Positions 40,326 to 51,558 are shown, counted from the stretch's first letter. The stretch: DNA of 64,000 nucleotides from Saitoella complicata NRRL Y-17804 (GCF_001661265.1 NW_017567014.1:186001-250000); one strand, 5' to 3'. The notes: generated by a model from the sequence alone, not told the origin. Numbers and translations: made by a program.

Positions 40326-42042
40326 GTGTGTAATGTACGCGTAGGCGGGGATCGACCGTTCGACGGGGACGAGCTTCGAGAACGTTGGCTGAGGCGGCAA
40401 CATCAACGTAGACGAGCTTAAGGTCCAAGGAGGAGACACGATATGAGACTTTCTAGAATACAGGAAATCAAGATTCGATCGCGAGCGTCGGTGATTGAGG
40501 CATTTTGAGATAAAAAATGTTTGGGAGATGAACCGTAGTTGCACTGCCGCTTCCTTTCATCGCTCACGCGTTCCAAACCAACTGCCGACGAAAAGCCCGG
40601 GAATCATACTGAAGATCAATGCATTCCCTGCATAATCCGATCTCATTTCTGTTTCTTTTCTAGATCAGGCGTCGGTTCATCCCGGTAGTCAACCCCTCCC
40701 GACCCTACACCCGCCGAGCTGCAGTCACGGCAGATAGATCTAGAGCAGCGCGCAACGGGCTCAATTGCCAGCCTGCAGCCTAAAACGGCGAAAACCAGTC
40801 AAAACGCATCCCTCCAAGCACTAACAAACCCCAAAAACCAAACTGCTCTAGACTGCAGTGGTAAGCACCGGTGAGCGTCGGAGTCGTCCAACCGCGGGTA
40901 GTTTCGGGGCTTGTGGGATGTGTGATGATGCCGTAAGGCTCGTAATCTGGTGCGCAATCCGCGGCGGCCGCTGGTGCAATCGCGGGTTTGGATTGCGATC
41001 GATATCGGAAAGGGTGGGCACAGGCTCGATCACATACGGCGGAGCTGGCTGGTCATGGTTAATTACATACAAGGTTGTGTAAAGATGCACCAATTGCATC
41101 GCAGCACCCTTCATTTAACTTTTTGAGCTTGGTGACAAAGATACGGAAGGAAGGTGCTGTCGTCGGTAAAAGAGGCCTAGGACTTGATCGCGAAGGCGAG
41201 AAGGTAAACAAGACAAGACGAGACAGGGTTCAGTGAATTCTAGGGATGAGCAAGCTTACGAATACCTTGTCAATGAAACTTAAACTGTGTTCTGGAGCGC
41301 GTGTGGGATCAGATCATTGATTGCTGCTGTTGTCTTGTTCGGGGAGGGAAATGAAGGGTCGGGTTGGGCGGGTAAATGCGTGTCGACTTTCCTCGAGTGA
41401 ATGCTTTGCGTATATGGTTGTGTAGCTGGCGGAGAGCACAACCAGTACAATGATAGCGAAGAGAGCATTCAGTCGAGCCCAAACACCTCCTCCTTCGTCG
41501 TATCCTGTAACACTCTCCTCTTCTCAACTCTGCTTTGTCTGCTATCTCGCGCCACTCCTCACCCTTAGGTAAGCCACATCCACATGCCGCGGTGGAGCGC
41601 GTGATTATCGGTCCCCCCGCACGAAATCTCAAAAGTCCCATGGAGACCCGTGAAAGATGAAACCCTGCCCAACTTTTTTTGTACCCTGTTACTCACCACC
41701 AAGACGGTCCGAAGCAATCGTTCTCTATTATCTAACCAGTGCTGCTTTTTGACTGAGGTGAGTTCAACAAGAGAGCTCGAGAGGAGGGGAGGACGAGGGC
41801 TGCTTATCAGTTGTCCTCGGTCGGTCCGTTGGAGACTCCGAGCTCGAGGATACGTGGCATACATCCCGAGCAAAGTGCTGACTCGAGGTGGTTTACAGCA
41901 TTCATCCTCGGTTCACAAAGCTCCCAATCAACCCAACTCCATCTTCCTCAGAACTTAAACACCTATACTCTCATTCGCAAGCCAAGCTTCATCTCAACAA
42001 CATCCCGCATTTATTCAGCATACATCCCCGATAACGGTAACA
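40326..42042. other. Long intergenic region, ERG24 to zinc-finger gene
   Basis: 1717 bp. No frame has coding texture on either strand. The stretch 41880-42040 is C- and A-rich and likely the leader of the gene at 42043. No repeat or RNA structure recognised. Confidence 0.5.
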
Positions 42043-42891
42043 ATGTACGCAACCCGCTCTACCACGACCCCACCAGTACCATCCGCAATCCCAATTGCAG
42101 CACACTATGTCGCTCAGCCCTCCGGTTTGGGTTCTTACCCATCCCCACCATCCTCGCTTCCGACAACCGATGCTCAATCTCCCTCGACCTCAACACTCTC
42201 GAAGTCCCTCCTTACCCGCCGCCAATCCTCTACCACCAACGTCTCCTCGCCCGCTGTCTCAATCCCCGGTGGTGTTACCAAGACTCGCCGAAAGTCCAGC
42301 GTCGCACACTCTCTCAAATCCACCCTCGTCCGGTCTTCCTCCTACGCCCCAACAACCGAAGACTCCGCAATCGATGATTCTGAAGTCGTTGGATCCCCCG
42401 CAAACGGAGGAAAAGAAATCGTCCGTTGCGAGCGTTGCGGAAAGGGGTACAAACATATCTCGTGCTTGAACAAGCATAAGTGGGAGCACACGCCGCAGTG
42501 GCAAACAACCTCCAAACTCCTTATCTCGAAACATCAACAAGTCCAGCTCCTCGAAGCTGCATCCGTGCTTGTCTCGATGGGGGCTTCACCATCCTCTTCT
42601 CCCGCCGCGGTTCCCGCTCATCTCGGGCCCGCGACGGCTTCGTACCCGTTCCCACCTGGTGGAAGTCCGTATGCCGCGTCGCCTTTGTCCACTCTTCCGG
42701 CTGCGAGACGAGCGAGTTTTACTCGTGGTCCTGGTTCCTTCGTCAGGGAAAGCTCTTACGCGGGCCATGGTGGTGTCGTCATTGAGGAAGAGGAGGAGAG
42801 TGAGGATGAGAGCGAGAGCGACGACGAGGATGTCGAGCGTGGTGAGAGTGAAGAGAGTGAAGAGGGCATGTTCGGTGGTATGGAGGAGTAA
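42043..42891 (+). CDS. C2H2-type zinc finger protein
   Basis: An intronless frame of 282 aa, MYATRSTTTPPVPSAIPIAA to EGMFGGMEE. Residues 1-120 are Ser/Pro/Thr-rich with SP sites. One zinc finger at about 126-150 reads VRCERCGKGYKHISCLNKHK followed by WEH, giving C-x2-C-x12-H-x4-H. It continues WQTTSKLLISKHQQVQLLEAASVL, a helical extension. The C-terminus is strongly acidic (EEEEESEDESESDDEDVERG). One isolated finger with an acidic tail suggests a chromatin or transcription co-factor; targets are unknown. The long upstream region fits a regulated gene. Confidence 0.78.
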   Translation: MYATRSTTTPPVPSAIPIAAHYVAQPSGLGSYPSPPSSLPTTDAQSPSTSTLSKSLLTRRQSSTTNVSSPAVSIPGGVTKTRRKSSVAHSLKSTLVRSSSYAPTTEDSAIDDSEVVGSPANGGKEIVRCERCGKGYKHISCLNKHKWEHTPQWQTTSKLLISKHQQVQLLEAASVLVSMGASPSSSPAAVPAHLGPATASYPFPPGGSPYAASPLSTLPAARRASFTRGPGSFVRESSYAGHGGVVIEEEEESEDESESDDEDVERGESEESEEGMFGGMEE

Positions 42892-43388
42892 GTGAACGTC
42901 GACTTACACGTGTTCTTGGGGAGAGAGGCCTAGGGGGTTGTTAGAGGCGTTTTTTCGTTTTTGTATGTAAACTTGTTGGTTGCGCGCGATTGGGGCATTT
43001 CTTGTGGTATTGTTTGGGGTTTTGTGTTTTTGTCTGTTGTTCGTTCGTGAAGGTTTTGGAGCATTTCCGGTGTGGCAATGATTTGGCCATGGGTGTCCTT
43101 CTTCTTGTGTTTTTGCTTGGTTTTTTGTGTGTTTTTTGTGTGTTTGCTGTTGTTTATCGTGCTCTCTATCCTTCCACGGATGAGATGGATATGCGTTTGT
43201 TGTTCATACCTATCTTTTACACTGTCGTTTACCATATGAATTGGAATCATTTGCTACCTACTTAGCGACGAGTGTGTTGACCCAATAGTGATGTGTATTA
43301 TTGGGGTTGTAGTTGTAGCTCTTCATCTACTGTAGCTATATGGTATACGTAGATCTACTCTGCTCTCATATATTCTGATATGTGTAGA
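42892..43388. other. Convergent 3' region, zinc-finger gene / BOR1
   Basis: 497 bp between convergent stops. The plus strand is very TG-rich (42950-43160), unusual next to its neighbours but typical of a long 3' UTR. No gene seen. Confidence 0.5.
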
Positions 43389-45453
43389 TTACGGGCGACG
43401 CTCGGTACTCCCTCGACGTCCTCTGGACCCACTATTCCTTCTTTGTCGTTCGTCTCTCAATGTACTCATCCTCCTGGTAATGCCCTTCCTGCTGGTGATG
43501 GGTTGCAGGACGTAGGATTCATGTCCATCGCCCTCCGCGCTCGCTGAGCCATGGCCAGGCATGCGATCGTCGTCGTCGCTCGCCTTCCCTTGCTCCTCAT
43601 CAACCTCACGTCCTCGTCCGCGTTCACGATCACCTTCCACCCGTAAATTGCCCGGCTTGGTCGGCTCAGGCTGCCCATGCGTCCCACCCACCGATTCCAT
43701 CGTAAACGCCGAAGCCGTAGGAGCATCGAGAATCGCCAACTCCTCACTCGTAAACCACCTCGGAAAAATCCACGTCCGCACCGGAATCAACGCCATAATA
43801 ATCACCGGAAACCCAATCGCCGCAATCGTCTGCGTAATCGCAAAGGTCCCTGCGAAACCCAAGAGCATCAATGCCACGAACGCATAGACCGCGAGTTTGC
43901 GGCATTTGTTGAGGGGGTCGGAGGGCGGGGTTAGGGAGCGGTCGCGGAGGAGGTATACGAGTTTGAGGGTTAGGCCGTTGCCTTCGAGAGCGGAGAGGCC
44001 CATGACCCAGAAGAGGCCTGCGAGGACGGCTTGCGGGATGAGGCCGAGGACTGTGAGGAGGGGGCCGGACATGCATCCGAGCGTCAGTAATCCCTGGGCG
44101 AGGTTGGAGACGCGTTGTTCGACGACATGGGTTATGACGGTCGTCTTCCTCTCCTCACCAGTGATAGTATCAGGCTTTTCGTCGATGACTTGTTTCGTGA
44201 CACAGAGTGCTGCGGTGTGGAAGGGTGCTTGTGGGATAAGACCATTGGGCGCAGGAAGACCGAGGATGCCGGAGATGAAGGTCGTTACGCCCAGGAGGAA
44301 GAAATCCCAGTGGAATGCGGCAGGTTTGCGCAAGGGAAATTCCGAACCTTGGGCGATGAGGGAGGAGACGTTGTGGTCGAAGTAGAAGAGGATCGTGAGG
44401 AGGATTGCGAAAGGGATGGCGAGGAAGACCTGGCCCACGCTGATATCCCAGAAATGGACGAACCAGCCTCGGCCGGAGGTAGTATCGAATGCACCGCTTG
44501 TCGGAAGTCTCAACAGCTCCACAGCACGCATGTGACCGATATGCGGGAATCCAGTAAAGAAGACGATAGTGAGAGGTGTTCCGTAATCGTTGATGAAGAC
44601 GCGAAGGAAGCGCCAAAGAAGCGGAGCCCGGCCGATAAGCGTGCAAATGTACCCAAACACCGTAACGAATGTCGCAATCGCAATCGAAAGGTATGCCGCA
44701 GGATCCGCTGGCCCCGTCTCATACTGATCCGTAATAACCTGCACCCCCTTCTGAATATAAATCAACGCAACATAAAACCCAAAAATATCACAACTAAATC
44801 TCGTGACATACTTCAACCCATTACACGCATTCGTAATGGCCAATATCCAATGCATGATCGCACTCCAGATACAAATCCACGCCATGAATGGGAAGAACGG
44901 AATACCGTGTGGGGTGATGATGTCGTAGACGGTGTAGTTGAACACGGTGATTGGGCCGGTGACACCGACGATGCAGAGGGGTTGTCCGCCGATGATGGAG
45001 AAGACTGCGGAGCCGAGGACGGAAGCGAGGAGGGTTTCGTTGACGCCGTAGGAGCGGTCGGTGCGGACGTACATGTCGAAGGAGAACGCAAGGGCGGGAA
45101 GTAAACTGTGTGTTTCTACTGTTAGCATTACTCACAACTGCCTGAGGAGGATCACACTTTGCGAAGAAAATGTAGACCGTAGCTGGGACAACTCGATAAT
45201 CCCACGCATCGGTCCAGTCACTCCAGTAATACGGTGCGCGCGCTCTCAAGTCCATCATGATTCCCCGGAAAGGATGTACACCCACACGATCCCATATCGC
45301 CCTCTTCCTCCCCGCCGTATACTCCGGTGGACGTCTCCGATCGCGATGTGGGGAGTCATGTTGCAATGGCTGCGGTGCCGTCGAGGTCGAGGAGCGCGGA
45401 GTCGCTACCATGGGTGTGTTGACTGAAGTCGGTGCCTCGGACGTCGCCATCAT
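43389..45453 (-). CDS. BOR1: Bor1-type anion transporter (SLC4 family)
   Basis: Exons 45158-45453 and 43389-45105; the intron 45106-45157 (52 nt, GTGTGA ... ACACAG) joins YIFFAN to LLPALAFSFDMY. The product is 670 aa. After a disordered leader comes the conserved GIMMDLRARAPYYWSDWTDA, then 11-13 predicted membrane segments with LLASVLGSAVFSIIGGQPLC, VTGPITVFNYTVYDI, and GLPAPNGLIPQAPFHTAALC. The C-terminal tail is charged and disordered. Yeast Bor1 is known to export borate across the plasma membrane, and plant and animal relatives carry borate or bicarbonate. The GTGTGA donor is weak but the spliced junction matches the family. It is divergent from COX16 with 324 bp between them. Confidence 0.9.
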
Positions 45454-45777
45454 CCTCTCTTACGATTGCAATTGACGATGGAGGTGAGGCTGTGTCTGCT
45501 GTCCTTTTTCCCAGCTTGTGCACGTTAATCTGGACTGCGGGGAAGGCGGATCGTTGCAGTGCACAGCCTCGACAGCGTACGACGCCAGTAACGTAGATCG
45601 GTAAGCGAACACGTATATCGAAGAACAAGAGGAGCATACAGAATGTCGCTAATTTTGATTGATTTAGGGAGTATCTTCCTGATGCATCTATCCTCAGCAC
45701 ACTCACGGGTGCTCACGTGCTCTCGTAACGTAGACAAACCCCACATCCTTCCACACTCTCCCTCCCTATCTCTCAAC
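45454..45777. other. Divergent promoter, BOR1 / COX16
   Basis: 324 bp between divergent start codons. The COX16 side is CT-rich (45745-45775). No motif recognised. Confidence 0.5.
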
Positions 45778-46155
45778 ATGGCCCTCGGCGGAAGAGTCTG
45801 GCGCTCCCCCACCAAAGAAGCAGCCTACAACCGCACCTTCACAGCTCGCTTCAACGCCGCTGTCCGCAAAAACCAGTTCGTCCTCTTCGGCCTTCCCATG
45901 ATGGGCATGATCGTCGTCGGCTCCTACGTCCTCTCCTTTGCAACACAAGAAAGATACAACGTTTCAGACCGGAGAGTATCGCAGATGTCGAATGAGGAGG
46001 AGTTGGGGTTGAAGAAAGATCGGAGGAAGATTGATTTGAAGGAGGAGTATTATAAGTTGGAGGCGAAGGGGTTGGCGAGTGATGGAGATGATTGGGAGCA
46101 GGTTCGGGTGCAGAGATTACCGGGAGAGCTTGATGGTATTTTGGGAAAATATTGA
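45778..46155 (+). CDS. COX16: Cytochrome c oxidase assembly protein Cox16
   Basis: An intronless 125-aa frame from the ATG at 45778 (MALGGRVWRSPTKEAAYNRT). A basic, amphipathic N-terminus precedes one membrane span at about 33-57 (VLFGLPMMGMIVVGSYVLSF), and the family hallmark follows: ATQERYNVSDRRV, EELGLKKDRRKIDLKEEYYK, DDWEQVRVQRLPGE. Cox16 is an inner-mitochondrial-membrane protein needed for assembly of complex IV, acting around Cox1/Cox2 maturation. Length is normal for fungal orthologues. Upstream in-frame codons to 45643 are not protein-like. Confidence 0.92.
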   Translation: MALGGRVWRSPTKEAAYNRTFTARFNAAVRKNQFVLFGLPMMGMIVVGSYVLSFATQERYNVSDRRVSQMSNEEELGLKKDRRKIDLKEEYYKLEAKGLASDGDDWEQVRVQRLPGELDGILGKY

Positions 46156-46692
46156 GGAGACTGAGTGGACTGGAACGGATGACACGATATCGATGAAAAG
46201 GAACAACTGCAGCCTGTCCATGGCGCCACACCGTACGAACGATGAAGGCCAGGGAAAGACAGGTTCTCTCACAGAAGGATCTTGGACCTACGGCGATATT
46301 TCACAGGGAGAGCTCCAGCATATCACGACCTCAACTAAATTACTCCCACCCTACCTCTACTTGCACCTTGACTATCGTTACTGTAACTCTTCTCATCTGA
46401 CGAAGATACGCATTCCACCTACGCTGCGGGTCATAGGCATCCTGAACCGTTATCATCTGCTACAAAGGTAAACTACAATTAAAACGACCATAAGTGTCTA
46501 TACCACAGTTCCTGTACAGTTCTCTCTCTTACGTGGCCTGCGTATACCGAGGTGAAAGCCAAACCCTGCTCAATCAAAAGTCCAATAGATAAACCCAAGA
46601 ACGCCGCCAACTACATCCATTCCGAACCAAGCCAATTGTACCACCGCAATTTTCTCCAACTACGCGTAGTTTTAAGCAGGCTAATCCACTCC
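46156..46692. other. Convergent 3' region, COX16 / F-box gene
   Basis: 537 bp between convergent stops. No frame or repeat of note. Confidence 0.5.
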
Positions 46693-48417
46693 TCACCCAG
46701 TCAGATACTTGCCCACACCCTCCCTCCAATCCTCTCCACCCCAAAAATCCAACACCAATCCCCTACAATCCTGACTCGTAGACACAACCCTCCCCAAATC
46801 CCCCTTCACACAAAATATCCAACTCCCATGATCCTTCGGAAACTCCATCCTCAACTCCCCCGTCTCCAAATCCCACACACAAACACGTCGATCATACGAC
46901 CCCGAAATAATGCGATCATTGAACAAGTGCAGAGTTCGAACGAGGAGGGAGTGCCCGGAGAGAGTGTGGAGACATTCACCCGTGGAGGACGACCAGATTT
47001 TGATTTTTTGGTCGTTGCCGCCGGAGACGATGTAGCGGCCGTCTGGGCTGACTTCCACGCATGCCAATCCGCGGGCGTGGCCTCGGAGTTCTTTGACGCA
47101 TTCTCCGAAATGCATGTTAGGGATTTCGATACCGTCTTCTTCCACCGTGAGACGTATATCCCAAACCCGCACCGTCCAATCCCCACTTGCACTAACCACA
47201 TATCCACCCTTCATACTTCGCACAGCATTAACCGGGCCCCGATGTCCCCTCAGTACCTTGACCAGTTCCCCCGTTTCGCGAGACCAGATGCACAATGTCG
47301 TATCTTTCGAACAGGATACGATATACGAACCCGAGAAACATACATCTAGCACACCCGCCGTATGTCCCTGCAACTTCTTGCGGGGTGTCCAAGTCTGCAG
47401 TGAGGGGTTGTAGACCCACATGATGAGCGTAGAGTCGCTCGACCCACTGACCAATATCTCCCTATTGAACTGCAAACACAAAATCGAAGCCGTATGAAAC
47501 GGAACTCCACTCCCACTCCCTGGTGGCGGTGGTGCCAAAGTCTGCACACACTCCAAACTCCTCGCATCCCAAACCTTGATTGTGCGATCCCTCGACCCAG
47601 TGACAATCTTGTCATTGTCAAACTGAAGGCAGTAAACACTATCCCCATGGCCCTTTAACCAGCGTCCTGTATATTCTCCATTCTTCCACCGCCTCTCGAG
47701 TCCGTGACGGATACGGTATAACTCGCGCCAGGAGGAGCCGGGGGGGAGGGAGGGAGAGACGGACCAAGTGGGTTGGGAGGAGAAGAGGGTGCGCCAGAGG
47801 GAGGGGGTGTGAGTAATGTGGGCGTGCCAGGCGTGCGAGACAAGGGTTGCTGACGAAACAGATCCGATCGGTAAGTAGGAAAATATCTGCGTGCAGAGTT
47901 CTGGGGGGAGGGTGTGCAGGGGATCCAGGCGACGAGGACGGATGGCGTCTGCGGTACCGGTGATGGGAATTGTGAAGAATCCTTCGTCGATAGCGGAGGC
48001 GTTGGTGCTGGCATCGGCTTCTGGGGAGAGACCGAGGCCGAAGTGGGAGAGGTTGTGCGCCGAGTCGATTTTGGACAACGTAAAGGATGCGGAGCGGGCG
48101 TGTAACGGCTTTGGGGATGATGACCCTGCCTGGTTTGTTGATGTCGTTGTTGACATGCGACGGAAGAAACCGAGAGAGGAAACAGAGCGGGTGAGGGGTG
48201 CTGGGTGTGCTGAAGTAGTAGCGTGGTCCATTGTAACGTCTTCCACTGTGCGATCCGCAGTACCGCTCCTGTTGGAAGAGGAGAGAGCACGCAAAAGACG
48301 AGATATACGTCCACCAAAGGGTCTCCGTAACGTGCTCCTTCTATTAGGAGAGCCACCACCTCCTCCACCGCCAAGGCCGTGGCCCTGGCCCGTACTCCCT
48401 GATGCTGCTGTTGACAT
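46693..48417 (-). CDS. F-box and WD40-repeat protein (SCF substrate receptor)
   Basis: An intronless frame of 574 aa. Residues 1-160 are disordered and Ser/Gly-rich. The F-box spans about 167-212 (LHTLPPELCTQIFSYLPIGS ... SLWRTLF). Seven WD40 repeats follow, each with GH or DH and a WD-like dipeptide, for example GHGDSVYCLQFDNDKIVTGS, GHTAGVLDVCFSGSYIVSCS and GHSLLVRTLHLFNDRIISGS. The combination is known from Cdc4/Fbw7, Met30 and fungal relatives, which bring phosphorylated targets to the Skp1-Cul1-F-box ubiquitin ligase. Which target is used here cannot be read. The last blade ends in GLVLDFWGGEDW. Start region sequence is repeated about 390 bp upstream. Confidence 0.9.
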   Translation of the reverse strand: MSTAASGSTGQGHGLGGGGGGGSPNRRSTLRRPFGGRISRLLRALSSSNRSGTADRTVEDVTMDHATTSAHPAPLTRSVSSLGFFRRMSTTTSTNQAGSSSPKPLHARSASFTLSKIDSAHNLSHFGLGLSPEADASTNASAIDEGFFTIPITGTADAIRPRRLDPLHTLPPELCTQIFSYLPIGSVSSATLVSHAWHAHITHTPSLWRTLFSSQPTWSVSPSLPPGSSWRELYRIRHGLERRWKNGEYTGRWLKGHGDSVYCLQFDNDKIVTGSRDRTIKVWDARSLECVQTLAPPPPGSGSGVPFHTASILCLQFNREILVSGSSDSTLIMWVYNPSLQTWTPRKKLQGHTAGVLDVCFSGSYIVSCSKDTTLCIWSRETGELVKVLRGHRGPVNAVRSMKGGYVVSASGDWTVRVWDIRLTVEEDGIEIPNMHFGECVKELRGHARGLACVEVSPDGRYIVSGGNDQKIKIWSSSTGECLHTLSGHSLLVRTLHLFNDRIISGSYDRRVCVWDLETGELRMEFPKDHGSWIFCVKGDLGRVVSTSQDCRGLVLDFWGGEDWREGVGKYLTG

Positions 48418-48436
48418 ACTGCTCTACACTCGGCCG
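48409..48436. repeat. Direct repeat copy 1 (over the F-box gene start codon)
   Basis: A 28-nt segment beginning TGTTGACATACTGCTC and ending CGGCCG. It includes the reverse complement of the F-box gene's ATG (48415-48417). It is repeated at 48805-48832 with one mismatch. Confidence 0.7.
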
Positions 48437-49014
48437 GAAACGCTGGAAGAGATGATGATGATGATTTGGGAGTGATATAAACCCGTCGCGTCTGAACAGA
48501 TGACAGGGTACAGTATCAGTTTGGTGTATGGGTCCAAGCGCGCGCTATGCGTTTCCGTTAGACGAAACTGGGGTGCGTAGGACAAACTTTAGGACTTAGG
48601 CTTTGATAGGGTTGGGATTGGAGGATGGAAGAAGGTGTTTGAGGTTCTAATTATTGCCAAGGACGAGTCGCTATAGGGGTCTTGTAGCTCTCTACGGGCG
48701 GATCACGCCCGGATTTACGAGTTCTCCCGACGAAAGGATCTGAAGCGACGCAGCGTGAGAAGGCAAATCCGATCATTGCAAACGAATGTCGTAGTCGCCT
48801 CAGATGTTGACATACTGCTCTACACGCGGCCGTCTCTGATCTCTTCCGACACCGACCAGTTCACATCGCACGACGGCGTCCCGACCAGCTGTGCCGAGTG
48901 ATGCACCGACCTGCACAGCCACACGTACCGAGAGCCGTCGCGTCTTGTGTTGAAACGCCGACGCCGTATCGAACAATCGATATTGCCCAGGTGATCTTTC
49001 GAACTTCATTGACG
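48418..49014. other. Divergent promoter, F-box gene / SPP1
   Basis: 597 bp between divergent start codons. Contains copy 2 of the 28-nt repeat. An in-frame ATG at 48898 upstream of SPP1 is treated as leader. Confidence 0.5.
48805..48832. repeat. Direct repeat copy 2
   Basis: Same 28-nt unit as 48409-48436 with one substitution (T to G at position 22). It carries an ATG on the minus strand in the same context as the F-box gene start but is followed by a different sequence. Confidence 0.7.
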
Positions 49015-50697
49015 ATGGACTTCAGCAGGTTGCTCAACGCGACATCCAAGCCAATCCCCTCGAAACCCGCGACACCATCCTGGCCCCAAATGAGTTCGAT
49101 GGAGGCACTCCTCGGTGCCGCAGCGGCTGCGCAGAACGACCTCACGGATGAGGATGGGGAGGGGACGGTGGTCACTGAGGACGCTGTTGCTGAGCGTGAG
49201 GAGACGCCGCCCGCTCCGGCGGAAAGCCAGGGGAATAGTATTAGAGGGAAGAGAGACTGGGATGCAACGGACTCCGAACCCGACGAAGAAACCCGAAAAC
49301 CCAAAAAACGCGCTCCACCAAAAAAGTCCTCGTCCACAAAACCCTCCCGCACGCACACCATCTCCCCCTCCCGCTCTTCCTCTCCCCACCACTCCTCTCC
49401 CCCTCCCCATGACCCTGGTGAAGAAGTAGAGGATGAAGAAGACGACGACGACCAAGCCCTCTATTGCACCTGCCGCAAACCCCAAGGCAAAAGATGGATG
49501 ATCCAATGCGATGGGTGCGATGACTGGTTCCACGGCACGTGCGTCAAGATCAATGAAGTGGATGAAGGGTTAATTGATAAGTGGTATTGTCCGGGGTGTG
49601 AGGAGTATAAGGGGAGGACGACATGGAAAAGGAAGTGTCGGTTGGGTGGGTGTAGGAAACCGGCGGATGTGGGGGAATCAGAAGAAGGACGGCAAGGGGG
49701 AGGGAAATACTGTTCAAAGGTGCATGGAGTGGCGTTCATGAAATCGATCATCCAGAAGTCTCTGTTACCAACAACAGAGTTAAAAGCACTCCTGATCTCC
49801 GCCTCAACGCCAACCGAGTTCCGGACTCTGGGTGACCGGGCACCTTCGCCTCCTCCTCTCCTCGACTCCCCCGACACTGCTACTGAGGACGATAGGGAGG
49901 ACATTCGAGTGTATTGGTCAGAGATTGAAAGGATTAGCGAAATGAGGGCACGAGTACAGGAAATACTGGAAAGGTGCGCGAAGAGACGGGGGTTGCTGAG
50001 GTACGCGCGGGACCGGGCGAAGAAAGTTAGCGAAGACCTTCGCGCGGAGGATAGTGGGGTGAAGGACATCTGTGGGTTCGATCCGCGGTTGATCATGTGC
50101 GATTCTGAATTCGCGGCGTTTACGCAGACTGAACTCGGTGCCTCGATTATCTCCCCCTCCTCGGACACCACCCCTGAGGACAAGGTTGAGTTGTGTCAGA
50201 TGGAGAAAAAGAAATGTGCGAGACATATGTCCTGGCAACAAATCCGCCAAGAGGAAATCGAACTCGAGGAGGCTTTGGTACGGGAGGAGATGAAATGCCT
50301 ACAACGGGAGGAGGAGAAGGTTAGGGGGGTTGTGGTGCGGAGAGGGATTGTGGCTATGGAAGGCCAGAGGGAGGGGGAGGTTATTCTTGCATCCGATCGG
50401 AGGGACGATGGATCCGCGCTTGGAGAGGACAAGAGGGAAGAGGAGGAGGTGGTGGAGGTGGAGAGTCCCGTCACCGCTAATTCCTTGCACGACGCGGTGG
50501 TGGAGCCAGTGGCTACGCCGGCATATTCGACAGCAGATGCGGTTGGTGAGCCTGAGGTTTCTACTACTGAGGGTACGCCGAGTGCTACGCCCGTGCTCGA
50601 AGCCTCTGCGCCAGCGCCAGACGTGTCTACGAAGACAGAGGTGGAGATGGATGATGTGGAGGGAGTATCGGCTGAGGTGCAAGGAGGGGAGGAGTAG
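49015..50697 (+). CDS. SPP1: PHD-finger protein, Spp1/Cfp1-type COMPASS subunit
   Basis: An intronless frame; from the ATG at 49015 (MDFSRLLNATSKPIPSKPAT) it is 560 aa. Residues 20-145 are disordered and acidic/Pro-rich. The PHD finger lies at about 149-198: YCTCRKPQGKRWMIQCDGCD, DWFHGTCVKI, KWYCPGCEEY, with all eight ligands of C4-H-C3. A second cysteine region follows, WKRKCRLGGCRKPA ... KYCSKVHGVAFM, characteristic of Spp1/CXXC1, then a charged coiled-coil C-terminus. Spp1 is known to bind H3K4me and to be a subunit of the Set1 methyltransferase complex; in yeast meiosis it also tethers hotspots to the chromosome axis. Start at 48898 is possible but less likely. Confidence 0.88.
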   Translation: MDFSRLLNATSKPIPSKPATPSWPQMSSMEALLGAAAAAQNDLTDEDGEGTVVTEDAVAEREETPPAPAESQGNSIRGKRDWDATDSEPDEETRKPKKRAPPKKSSSTKPSRTHTISPSRSSSPHHSSPPPHDPGEEVEDEEDDDDQALYCTCRKPQGKRWMIQCDGCDDWFHGTCVKINEVDEGLIDKWYCPGCEEYKGRTTWKRKCRLGGCRKPADVGESEEGRQGGGKYCSKVHGVAFMKSIIQKSLLPTTELKALLISASTPTEFRTLGDRAPSPPPLLDSPDTATEDDREDIRVYWSEIERISEMRARVQEILERCAKRRGLLRYARDRAKKVSEDLRAEDSGVKDICGFDPRLIMCDSEFAAFTQTELGASIISPSSDTTPEDKVELCQMEKKKCARHMSWQQIRQEEIELEEALVREEMKCLQREEEKVRGVVVRRGIVAMEGQREGEVILASDRRDDGSALGEDKREEEEVVEVESPVTANSLHDAVVEPVATPAYSTADAVGEPEVSTTEGTPSATPVLEASAPAPDVSTKTEVEMDDVEGVSAEVQGGEE

Positions 50698-51046
50698 AGC
50701 TCGAAGTAGGGGTGTGAGTACGAATGATCTTCTTGTGCTTGTTCACCGAAGCATGACGAACCATTGACAAGGCACTCTCATTCTATTTCTACCGCGGCTA
50801 GTTATCGAATGTTAATGGTCTCTAATATGTTGCTCGTGATTGTGTGGCAGACCTCGGCAAGCCGCGAAGGTCGTCTGATGCACTGTGCGGCTCATCGACC
50901 GCGGACCGAGGCACCTGATCAATATCCTTTATGGGACGGCAGGCCTGTTTGCCTGTTGTTTGAATCGCATAAATAGTCCTTGTAATTCTCCTATCGTCCT
51001 TCTCCTAAAAGCTATCTCGTCTTGATCTTACATACCTGCGTACAAC
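50698..51046. other. Upstream region of the SnoaL-like gene
   Basis: 349 bp between two plus-strand genes. The last 60 bp are C/T-rich. No motif recognised. Confidence 0.5.
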
Positions 51047-51558
51047 ATGCCTAACGTTACAAACTCGGGACCCGTCACCCAAGTTTTCGAGAAATACATC
51101 TCAACTCTAGGCAACTACTCTGATGACACCTTCAACTCCGTCATGTCCCGGGACTTCACTACCCCTTGTCCCTTCCCCTCCCAAGGACCTGGTTTTGAGG
51201 GCGTCCGCGACATCACGCAGCGTGCCGCCAAGGGATTCCCAGGCCTCAAGTGGAACATTGTTGAGGGCTTGGAGAGTTCGGATGGAAAGTATGGAGCTTT
51301 TAGGTTCGATGCTGTTGGGAAGCAAGATGGTGAGTTCCTTGGGGTGCCAGCGAGTGGGAAGGAGGTTAATGCTCCCGGATCTATGTTTATGAAACTGGAT
51401 GACGAGGGAAAGATCTGCCAGAGTCAGTACGCAGAAAGTTTCTGTTTTGACCATGCTGATCTTGTTCTATAGTGGCAATCGTGATGGATAACTTGGCTTT
51501 GTTGACGCAAATGGGTGCTGTTCCTTCCCCGGGAGGCGAGCATGCGAAGGCTGAATAA
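51047..51558 (+). CDS. SnoaL/NTF2-like fold protein
   Basis: Exons 51047-51422 and 51473-51558; the intron 51423-51472 (50 nt) has GTCAGT, a TGCTGAT branch and TATAG, giving KICQMAIVMDNLALLTQMG across the junction. The product is 153 aa, the usual size of this alpha-beta barrel family. It starts MPNVTNSGPVTQVFEKYIST and has FPSQGPGFEGVRDITQRAAK and KLDDEGKICQ in the usual order. No signal peptide. Members bind or convert small hydrophobic or polyketide-like molecules; most fungal single-domain ones are uncharacterised. No specific function is proposed. It lies beside a secreted glucoamylase, without a clear link. Confidence 0.7.
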
